From Nocardioides alkalitolerans DSM 16699 (GTDB taxonomy: Bacteria > Actinomycetota > Actinomycetes > Propionibacteriales > Nocardioidaceae), in contig NZ_KE384533.1 in assembly GCF_000426525.1 (NCBI RefSeq), positions 286,205-350,204 on the forward strand: a stretch of 64,000 nt of DNA, written 5' to 3'. A program made the translations under genes and the position numbers. The notes under the pieces were generated by a model that worked only from the letters and a program-made list of their open reading frames with translations, made no database searches and was not told the DNA's origin. Shown piece by piece: positions 42,708 to 49,260 of this stretch. Numbering within the stretch: position 1 is the stretch's first letter; every line of letters begins with the position of its first letter.

Positions 42708-43481
42708 ATGAGCCAGGTGCCGGCGGCGACGCGGACGATGCGGGTGCTGCGCTTCCTCGCCAGCCAGCCCGACCCGGTGCCGCTCGACCGGATCACCCGC
42801 GCCTGCGACCTGCCGCGCTCGACGGCCTACCACCTGCTCGGCGCCATGGTCGACGAGGGATTCGTCGTGCACCTGGCCGACGAGCGCCGCTACGGCCTGG
42901 GGGTGGCGGCGTTCGAGGTCGGCAGCGGCTACACCCGCCAGGCCGGGCTGCAGCGCCTCGCCCGCCGTCCCCTGGCGACGCTCGTCGACGAGACCGGCCA
43001 CAGCGCCCACCTCGCGGTCTCGCACGGGCGCGACGTGCTGTACGTCGTGGAGGAGCGCGCCCCGGGCCGCCCCCCGCTGGTGACGGACGTCGGCGTCCGG
43101 CTGCCGGCCTCGCTCACCGCGAGCGGTCGCGCGATCCTGGCGGCCCTGCCGGCGGCGCAGGTGCGCGCCCTCTTCCCCGACCAGGACGCGTTCGTCGAGC
43201 GCCACGGGCAGGGCCCGCGCTCGCTCAGCGCGCTCCGGGTCCTGCTGACGGAGACCCGCCAGCGGGGGTACGCCGTCGAGGACGGCGAGGTCACCCCGGG
43301 CCTGGCCAGCGTCGCCGTGCCCGTGCTCGACCACAACGGCCACCCGGTCGCCGGCATCGCGCTCACCTACCCCACCGACGCCGCGCCCCACGGCCCGGAC
43401 GCCGCCCTCGTGGCCGCGGTCCGCCGTACGGCGGGAAGCCTCACCCGTCGGCTGGGCGGACGGGCCGGGAGTCCCCCCTGA
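42708..43481 (+). CDS. IclR family transcriptional regulator
   Basis: A 257-residue protein: N-terminal winged helix (RVLRFLASQPDPVPLDRITRACDLPRSTAYHLLGAMVDEGFV), then the IclR effector domain with GHSAHLAVSHGRDVLYVVEE and a C-terminal VTPGLASVAVPVLDHNGHPVAGIALTYPTD block. IclR proteins respond to small carboxylic or aromatic acids. It lies 44 bases after nhaA, but a link is not shown. Its end overlaps the convergent methyltransferase gene by 41 bases. Confidence 0.9.
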   Translation: MSQVPAATRTMRVLRFLASQPDPVPLDRITRACDLPRSTAYHLLGAMVDEGFVVHLADERRYGLGVAAFEVGSGYTRQAGLQRLARRPLATLVDETGHSAHLAVSHGRDVLYVVEERAPGRPPLVTDVGVRLPASLTASGRAILAALPAAQVRALFPDQDAFVERHGQGPRSLSALRVLLTETRQRGYAVEDGEVTPGLASVAVPVLDHNGHPVAGIALTYPTDAAPHGPDAALVAAVRRTAGSLTRRLGGRAGSPP

Positions 43482-44343
43482 CGATCTTGCGGAGCACGCG
43501 CCGCACGGGCTGCGGCAGCCGCCGGAGCACCCGGCCCTTCATCCGGGCGTGCCACGGCCGGACCGGACGCCGGGCGGGCTCGGCCAGGTCGACCCGGCCC
43601 AGGAGGTCGAGCCGGGCGATCCCGAGGTCGCCCGCCCGCAGGAGCCGTCCCGGCGCCTCGGCCGCGGGTCGCACGAGCCAGGTGACCTCGTCCTCCATCA
43701 GGCCGTAGCGGGCGCGCGTGGCGGGCGGCACGAGGTCGACGCACCGCAGCCGCAGGACGTCGAGTCCGGCGGCCCGCAGACGGTCCTCGACGTCCCACCC
43801 GTAGAGGCGCACGTGGTCGGCCTGGCCGAATCGGCGCGTCCGGGTCTCGGCGTCGGCGCCCGGGTCCTCGACGGTGGGCCGGTGCTGGTCGAGCGGCACC
43901 TGCACGAGCCCGAGCCCGTCCGACGCCAGCACGCGGCGGATCTCGGCCATGGCCACCGCATCGTCCGGCACGTGCTCGAGCACGTGGTAGCAGATCATCA
44001 GATCGACCGAGCCCGCTGCCAGCGGCACCTGCGTCAGGCTGGCCTGCACCGAGACGTCCCGCCCGTCGGCGGCCGGGTCGAAGTCCATGGCGATCGCTCG
44101 GGCGCCCAGCTCGTGGAGCACGTGGGTGGTGTGCCGGCTCGGGGCGACGTCGAGCACGAGGCCGGCGCTCGACACGAACGGGCCGAACGCGCGCAGCACC
44201 AGCGCGAGGAACCGGTGCCGCTCCAGGGCCTGGCACCGTCCGCAGCGCGCCCCGGGCCGCCCTCCGGGGCCGGGCAGGAACCCCTCCGGAAGCCGCGCTC
44301 CGCATGCCGGGCAGCGCTGTGTGTCGATCTGGTCCCCCACCAT
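43441..44343 (-). CDS. class I SAM-dependent methyltransferase with zinc-ribbon start
   Basis: A 300-residue protein. Cys residues at the N-terminus (CPACGARLP and CGRCQALERHR) form a likely zinc ribbon. The SAM fold follows with LVLDVAPSRHTTHVLHELGA (motif I, atypical without GxGxG), DFDPAADG, MICYHVLEHVPDDAVAM and GLGLVQVPLD. A long basic tail (about 240-300) ends the protein. The substrate is unknown; glycan or glycolipid methyltransferases have this layout. Confidence 0.83.
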   Translation of the reverse strand: MVGDQIDTQRCPACGARLPEGFLPGPGGRPGARCGRCQALERHRFLALVLRAFGPFVSSAGLVLDVAPSRHTTHVLHELGARAIAMDFDPAADGRDVSVQASLTQVPLAAGSVDLMICYHVLEHVPDDAVAMAEIRRVLASDGLGLVQVPLDQHRPTVEDPGADAETRTRRFGQADHVRLYGWDVEDRLRAAGLDVLRLRCVDLVPPATRARYGLMEDEVTWLVRPAAEAPGRLLRAGDLGIARLDLLGRVDLAEPARRPVRPWHARMKGRVLRRLPQPVRRVLRKIVRGDSRPVRPADG

Positions 44344-44439
44344 GTGCGGAGCCTAGGGGTGCCGGAGGTCGGCGACCAGGAGCGCGCGAGCCGGGAGCCG
44401 GACGGGGTCCGCGCGTACGGCGGGCCGCGAGGGGTGCCC

Positions 44440-44632
44440 GGTGGTCGAGGAGCGAGCGCCGCCCCGGTGGTTGAGGAGCGAGCGCCAGCGAGCGTCTCGA
44501 AACCACGGGACCCGGTGGTTGAGGAGGGCCGCCAGGCCCGTCTCGAAACCACGGCCCCGGCGGTCGAGGAGCGAGCGCCAGCGAGCATCGCTCGGGGGTT
44601 GAGGAGGGCCGACAAGATCGTCTCGCAACCAC
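44440..44632. repeat. array of palindromic repeats beside the DUF222-HNH gene
   Basis: Five variants stand close together: about 44440-44463 (partial), 44466-44506, 44514-44552, 44559-44594 and 44596-44632. The full form reads GGTGGTTGAGGAGCGAGCG, then CCAGCGAGCGTCTCGAAACCAC. Ends are complementary (GGTGGTT / AACCAC), so each can fold. The unit at 36243 is the same in opposite orientation. The other bases of the 44344-44734 gap hold no gene. Confidence 0.85.
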
Positions 44633-44705
44633 ACCACCCAAAGCGATCGAAGGTCGCCTGACCTGCTCAAACAGTTCTCCACAGATCGTCAAGCGGCCCT
44701 GGTGA

Positions 44706-44728
44706 TCGAACGCCTGATCGAATAGAAT
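44706..44728 (+). promoter_or_regulatory. promoter with SOS-box-like site, probably leaderless
   Basis: TCGAAC, GCCT, GATCGA (44706-44721) is one base away from the actinobacterial LexA box TCGAAC-N4-GTTCGA. It lies directly before a TAGAAT -10 (44723-44728), which ends six bases before the ATG, so the transcript probably begins at or near the start codon. LexA bound here would block this promoter. Confidence 0.6.
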
Positions 44729-44734
44729 CGGAGC

Positions 44735-46171
44735 ATGAGCCAGCCCATCGCCACCTCCGAGCGCACCGCCTTCCCGGCCGCGCTGCTCAACGGTGCGCGG
44801 GATGCGTTGGTGCGTCAGCGGGCGGCGGAGGTCGACGTTCTCGTCGCCGTCGCCGACTGGGCGGACGCGCACACCGAGGGCGGCGTGGTGGCTGACCGGT
44901 ACGGCCCGTTCGGGCTGCTCCGTTCCGACGCACACCTGCTCCCGGGTGCGGACGTGTTCGGTGAGCTCGGTGGACCGGGCGCGCCGCTCGTGTCGGAGTT
45001 CTGCGTCGTCGAGATCGCCACCGCCCTCGGTCTGTCGACCGACTCGGGCCGGCGCCTGGTCGGTGAGGCGGTCGAGCTGCGCCACCGGCTCCCCAGGTTG
45101 TGGAACCGGGTGGTCGCGGGGGTGTTGCCGGTGTGGCGGGCGAGGAAGATCGCGCAGGAGACGACCCAGCTCACGGTCGAGGGTGCGGACTTCGTCGACC
45201 GTCATTTGGCACCCGTGGCCCACAAGACCGGGATGGTCACCGCCCAGAAGCTGGTCGCCGAGGCCATCGCTCGGTTCGACCCCGAGAAGGCCGAGCTCGA
45301 CCGCGCCGACTCCGACGCCACGCGCCGCTTCGACATCGACCTCCAGGGCCAGGTCGACCCCGCCCGCGGCGTGGTGCCGGTGTCCGGCACCCTCGACCTC
45401 GCCGACGCCCTCGACCTGGAGAACGCCGTGTCCCGGGTCGCCGCCGACCTCGCGCTCGCGGGGTCGCTGGAATCTCTCGATGCACGGCGGGCGTCCGCGG
45501 TCGGTGAGATCGCGCGGCGACAGACGACCCTCGACCTCAGCGGGTGCGACTCCGACTCGAACGTCGCCAGCGACAGCGCAGGCGGGGCAGACGGCACGGC
45601 ACCGAGCGCGACGCGGTCGAAGGCCCGTCAGGTCGTGCTCCACGTGCATCTCTCCGAGACCGCTCTCACCGACCTCGACCCGAACGCGTGCGGCGGGGTC
45701 GACCTGGCTCGGGTCGAGAAGACCCGCAGCTTCGTGCTCGCCGAGCAGGTCCGCGAATGGTGCCGCGCCACCTCCACCCAGGTCGTCGTGAAACCGGTCA
45801 TCGACCTCCGAGACCAGATCGCGGTCGACGCGTACGAGATCCCCGACCGGATCGCCGACCGCGTCCGCCTCACCAGGCCCACCTGCGTGTTCCCGCACTG
45901 CACGAGGCCGGCACGGGGTTGCGACCTCGACCACGTCGACGAGTACGTCAAAGCAGATAACGGCGGGCCACCGGGTCAGACCTCCACGACCAACCTCGCC
46001 CCACTCTGCCGGCGACATCACAGGGTCAAGACCCACCCCTCACCCAGCGGCATCGGGCGAGAACGCAGGTGGCGCTACCGCCGCCTGCCCGACGGATCGT
46101 TCGTCTGGACCAGCCCGCACGACCAGCAGTACCTCGTCGACCCGCACGGCACGATCCCGCTACCCGCCTGA
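44735..46171 (+). CDS. DUF222/13E12-type HNH endonuclease domain protein
   Basis: A 478-residue protein. The DUF222 helical domain spans about residues 30-330 (SEFCVVEIATALGLSTDSGRRLVGEAVELRHRLPRLWNRVVAG is typical). The HNH nuclease lies at about 383-434: C384-x4-C389, the D399-H400 catalytic pair (LDHVDEY), N420 and C425-x2-H428-H429. DUF222-HNH genes are multi-copy in many actinobacteria and their role is unclear; mycobacterial 13E12 copies are part of the SOS response. Palindromic repeats lie on both sides. Confidence 0.9.
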   Translation: MSQPIATSERTAFPAALLNGARDALVRQRAAEVDVLVAVADWADAHTEGGVVADRYGPFGLLRSDAHLLPGADVFGELGGPGAPLVSEFCVVEIATALGLSTDSGRRLVGEAVELRHRLPRLWNRVVAGVLPVWRARKIAQETTQLTVEGADFVDRHLAPVAHKTGMVTAQKLVAEAIARFDPEKAELDRADSDATRRFDIDLQGQVDPARGVVPVSGTLDLADALDLENAVSRVAADLALAGSLESLDARRASAVGEIARRQTTLDLSGCDSDSNVASDSAGGADGTAPSATRSKARQVVLHVHLSETALTDLDPNACGGVDLARVEKTRSFVLAEQVREWCRATSTQVVVKPVIDLRDQIAVDAYEIPDRIADRVRLTRPTCVFPHCTRPARGCDLDHVDEYVKADNGGPPGQTSTTNLAPLCRRHHRVKTHPSPSGIGRERRWRYRRLPDGSFVWTSPHDQQYLVDPHGTIPLPA

Positions 46172-46255
46172 CCGCGCCCACCCGTCATACCCACCCGATC
46201 GCGCACCTCAGCGACACCACCGTCGCTGGGGTGTGCCGTCATGCCCGGGGACGCG

Positions 46256-46325
46256 GGTGGCTTCGAGACGCTCGCTGCGCTCGCCCCTCACCCACCGGAC
46301 GCGCTGCGCTCGCTCCTCACCCACC
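46256..46325. repeat. two divergent copies of the palindromic repeat
   Basis: 46256-46296 begins GGTGGCTTCGAGACGCTCGC and ends CCCCTCACCCACC. The adjacent 46297-46325 repeats the second half (GCGCTGCGCTCGCTCCTCACCCACC). They fill the gap between the convergent HNH and PhzF genes, where they may stop transcription. Confidence 0.75.
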
Positions 46326-46344
46326 GGAGCGTCGCGCTAGCTCC

Positions 46345-47235
46345 TCACAGCTCGACCGTCCCCCGCACCGTGGAGCGGGTGGCGCCTCCGACCCAGATCC
46401 GGCCGTCGTCGCCCGTGGTGACCGACACGCGGCCGTCGCGTCCCAGGGCGGTGCCCTGGCGGGCGACGTACGACGGGGGCAGGGTGCCGTCGGCGGTGAG
46501 CCAGAGCGCGAGCCCGGCGTTGAGCGACCCGGTGACGGGGTCCTCCGCCACCGCCAGGACGGGCACGAAGGCGCGCACCTCGACGTCGGCCGGTCCACCG
46601 GGCTCGTGCGGGCCGACGACCCCGATGCGGAGGTCACCCATGACCGCCATGTCGGGCCGGAGGCCGAGCACGGTCGCGGCCGAGTCGAGCCGCACGCCGA
46701 GCCAGCCGGGGCCGTTGTCGACCCACGCCAGGTCGATCACGGCAGCCGGGTCGACACCCAGCGCGGCCACCGCCTGCTCCCGGTCGGCCGCGTCGACCGG
46801 CCCCGAGCGCAGGAGCGCAGGGGCGGCGAAGGCCAGCTCGCCGCCGGCCCCGGCCTCGTCGCCCGCACCACCAGCCGCGCCGCCGCCCCGCCGTACCTCG
46901 ACGAGCCCCACCCCGCACTCCTGCACCACGACGCCGTCGCGGGCCGGCACGCCGCCGGCCTCGAGCCACGCGTGGGCGGTGCCGAGCGTCGGGTGACCGG
47001 CGAAGGGCAGCTCGCGGCTGGGCGTCCAGATGCGCACGCGGTAGTCCGCGCCCCCGGCCGCGCCCTCCGCGGTGGGCGGCAGCAGGAAGGTGGTCTCGGA
47101 GAGGTTGGTCCAGTTCGCGAAGGCGGCCATCCGGGCGTCGGTGACCTCGCCGGCGTCGTGCACCACGGCGACGGGATTGCCCGTCAGCGCGCGCGGCGCG
47201 AAGACGTCGACCTGGGTGAAGGCGTGCTCGCTCAT
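46345..47235 (-). CDS. PhzF-family isomerase/epimerase
   Basis: A 296-residue two-lobed protein: TQVDVFAPRALTGNPVAVV at the start, the catalytic Glu in NLSETTFLLP, IWTPSRELPFAGHPTLGTAHAWL, and EDPVTGSLNAGLALWL in the second lobe. PhzF-like proteins are cofactor-free isomerases with few known substrates. A phenazine role is not implied, as no phz genes are near. Start ATG MSEHAFTQVDVF. Confidence 0.9.
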   Translation of the reverse strand: MSEHAFTQVDVFAPRALTGNPVAVVHDAGEVTDARMAAFANWTNLSETTFLLPPTAEGAAGGADYRVRIWTPSRELPFAGHPTLGTAHAWLEAGGVPARDGVVVQECGVGLVEVRRGGGAAGGAGDEAGAGGELAFAAPALLRSGPVDAADREQAVAALGVDPAAVIDLAWVDNGPGWLGVRLDSAATVLGLRPDMAVMGDLRIGVVGPHEPGGPADVEVRAFVPVLAVAEDPVTGSLNAGLALWLTADGTLPPSYVARQGTALGRDGRVSVTTGDDGRIWVGGATRSTVRGTVEL

Positions 47236-47329
47236 GCCCTCACCGTAGGGGGCCGCCGGGGAGCGTCCGCCTATGCTCCGACTCGCGCTGCGCGCGGCCG
47301 CGCGGGAGGCCAGGAGGAGGCGAGGTCCG

Positions 47330-48130
47330 ATGACCGGCTCGGGACCCCTCACCCCTCCCCTGTCGGTGCTCGTCGTCGACGACCACGCCGTGTTCGCCGA
47401 TGCCCTCGCCTTCGCCCTCTCGACCGACCCGGTCTTCGGTCGGGTCGGCACCAGCGGTGACGCCGCCGGCGCCGTGGCCGCGATGGAGGACGACCCGTAC
47501 GCCCTGCTGGTGGTCGACGTCGACCTCGGGACCGCGCGCGGCGACGGGGAGGACGGCATCGCCCTGGCCGCCCGGCTGCTCGCCCGGTGGCCGGCGAGCC
47601 GGGCGGTCGTGCTGACGGCCCACCCGCTGCCGCAGGTCGTGCGGCGGGCGACGGCCGCCGGCGCCGTGGGCGTCCTGGCCAAGGGCGCCGGGCTCGACGA
47701 GGTGACGGCGGCCCTGCTGGTGGCGGCCGGCCGCAGCGACGTGGCGGCCCCCTTCGTCGCGGCCGGAGCCGACGACGAGGGCGCGTCGCTCACGACGCGG
47801 GAGGTCGAGGTGCTGCAGCTGCTGGCCGACGGGCTCGACGTGCGCGACGACGGGGCCGCCGAGAACGCCCACGGGACGGCGTCGATCGCGCTGCACGTGG
47901 TGACCGGGCTCCTCACCCTCAGCCTGGGCGTGCTCGCGAGGTCGACCGGTCGCGGCTGGTGGGCCTGCCTCGTGGCGGGAGTCGTGTTCGTCCACACCTT
48001 CGTCCAGGGCTCCCTCAGCGACGCGCTCGCCTACCACGTGGTCGGCGGCCTCCTGGTCGCTGCCGCGCCCCTGGTCCTCCTGACCTGGCTGATGACCGCG
48101 CGCCCGCGGACGAGCGGCGCCCCCGCCTGA
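47330..48130 (+). CDS. response-regulator receiver with truncated HTH fused to membrane segments
   Basis: A 266-residue chimera. Residues 9-135 are a CheY-like receiver: D17-D18, phospho-acceptor D63 (VVDVDLG), T96 and K118. LTTREVEVLQLLADGLDVRD (154-173) is the start of a LuxR/NarL HTH, but the recognition helix is missing. From about residue 175 the protein continues with three hydrophobic helices (about 184-203, 210-228 and 236-255), like a small DUF6220-type membrane protein. The frame is continuous, so it looks like a deletion fusion of two neighbouring genes. ATG 47330 has an AGGAGG site. DNA binding is probably lost. Confidence 0.75.
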   Translation: MTGSGPLTPPLSVLVVDDHAVFADALAFALSTDPVFGRVGTSGDAAGAVAAMEDDPYALLVVDVDLGTARGDGEDGIALAARLLARWPASRAVVLTAHPLPQVVRRATAAGAVGVLAKGAGLDEVTAALLVAAGRSDVAAPFVAAGADDEGASLTTREVEVLQLLADGLDVRDDGAAENAHGTASIALHVVTGLLTLSLGVLARSTGRGWWACLVAGVVFVHTFVQGSLSDALAYHVVGGLLVAAAPLVLLTWLMTARPRTSGAPA

Positions 48131-48159
48131 CCCGACGCGGGCAGGGGCGCCGCTGCGGA

Positions 48160-49107
48160 TCAGCCGATGCAGCCCGAGGTGGGCAGCGAGGACGGCGACG
48201 GCGGCGTGCCCCCGTCGTACAGCGCGAGCGCGAACGACTGCGGGCACCGCTGGGCGCCGCCGGCGTTGATCTCGAAGTGCAGGTGCGGGCCGGTGGAGTT
48301 GCCGGTGTTGCCGGTCGCGCCGACCTGCTCGCCCGCGCTCACGTTCTTGGTGCCGCTGAACGAGTGGGCCGAGAAGTGGCAGTAGGTGTAGGTGACGCCG
48401 CCGGCCACGAGCGAGACGCCGTTGCCGCAGCGGCTGTTGCTGAAGGCGGTCGCGCTGCCCGAGGCGACGGCGTACGCCGGGGTGCCCGTCGCGGTCGGCA
48501 GGTCGAGCGCGGGGTAGTCGTGGTGCGGGGCGCTGTACGACGCGCGGCTCACGGCCGACGTGGGCACGAGGCGCGCGTAGCCACCACCGCCACCACCGCC
48601 GTTGCCCCCGCCGGCGAGCGCCTGCCAGGTGGCCGGGCCGACGATGCCGTCGGCGGTGAGGCCGTTGGCCGACTGGAACGACCGCACGGCCGCCGCCGTA
48701 CCGGCCCCGAAGGCGCCGTCGACGCCGAGGCCCGCGCCGTGCTTGTTGAGCAGGGTCTGGGCGGCCTTCACCGCCTCGCCCGACGAGCCCTGGCTGACGT
48801 TGCTGACGAGCGCCGACCACGTGGCGGCGCCGACGATGCCGTCGGCGGCGAGCCCGTTGGCCGACTGGAACGACCGGGCGGCGGAGGCCGTCGCCGGACC
48901 GAACGCCCCGTCGACGCCGGTGGAGTGGCCGCGGCCGGTCAGCAGGTGCTGCACCGCGGTCACGTCGGCGCCGGACGAGCCCTGCTGCAGCACCGGCCAC
49001 GAGGCCGCCTGCGCACTGGGGGCGGGGGTGAGGGCGACCGACACCGCGAGGGCGGTCACCAGGGTCAGGAGGGCGGCGGCGAACCGTCGCCCGAGGGTGC
49101 GAGCCAT
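48160..49107 (-). CDS. secreted M23 metallopeptidase with two peptidoglycan-binding domains
   Basis: A 315-residue protein. Signal peptide 1-34, ending in AQA-AS. Two PG-binding repeats follow, each closing with GVDGAFGxxT...[19 protein letters not shown]. A Gly-rich linker at about 171-179 leads to the M23 domain with H-x3-D (HHDYPALD), and the HLHFE zinc ligand. It cleaves peptide cross-links in peptidoglycan; the repeats hold it to the wall. Confidence 0.92.
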   Translation of the reverse strand: MARTLGRRFAAALLTLVTALAVSVALTPAPSAQAASWPVLQQGSSGADVTAVQHLLTGRGHSTGVDGAFGPATASAARSFQSANGLAADGIVGAATWSALVSNVSQGSSGEAVKAAQTLLNKHGAGLGVDGAFGAGTAAAVRSFQSANGLTADGIVGPATWQALAGGGNGGGGGGGYARLVPTSAVSRASYSAPHHDYPALDLPTATGTPAYAVASGSATAFSNSRCGNGVSLVAGGVTYTYCHFSAHSFSGTKNVSAGEQVGATGNTGNSTGPHLHFEINAGGAQRCPQSFALALYDGGTPPSPSSLPTSGCIG

Positions 49108-49167
49108 GTCAGTTCTCCCGAGATCACCGGGCCGCCACCCGAGTGTGCCGGCCCCGTCCCTCCACCC

Positions 49168-49185
49168 TCACCCGGGTCCGGGTGA
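49168..49185. promoter_or_regulatory. inverted repeat between M23 and dipeptidase-like genes
   Basis: TCACCCGG, GT, CCGGGTGA is a perfect palindrome with 8-bp arms in the 153-bp divergent gap. It is a candidate shared operator or transcript hairpin. Nothing else was seen in the gap. Confidence 0.45.
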
Positions 49186-49260
49186 CGAGGCAAGGGCCTG
49201 GGGGTGACCTTCCGGCGACCTATTCGTTGTGACCCCGACCACGTCGAATCGGGAGACGGC

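Noticed and set aside
44440..44632. Repeat array as a CRISPR
   Set aside because: Units vary in length and sequence, lack regular unique spacers, and no cas gene is in the window.
44440..46325. DUF222-HNH gene with flanking repeats as an insertion sequence
   Set aside because: No transposase fold, no matched terminal inverted repeats at exact ends and no target duplication could be seen.
46345..47235. Phenazine biosynthesis from the PhzF homologue
   Set aside because: PhzF-like proteins are widespread and no other phz genes are near.
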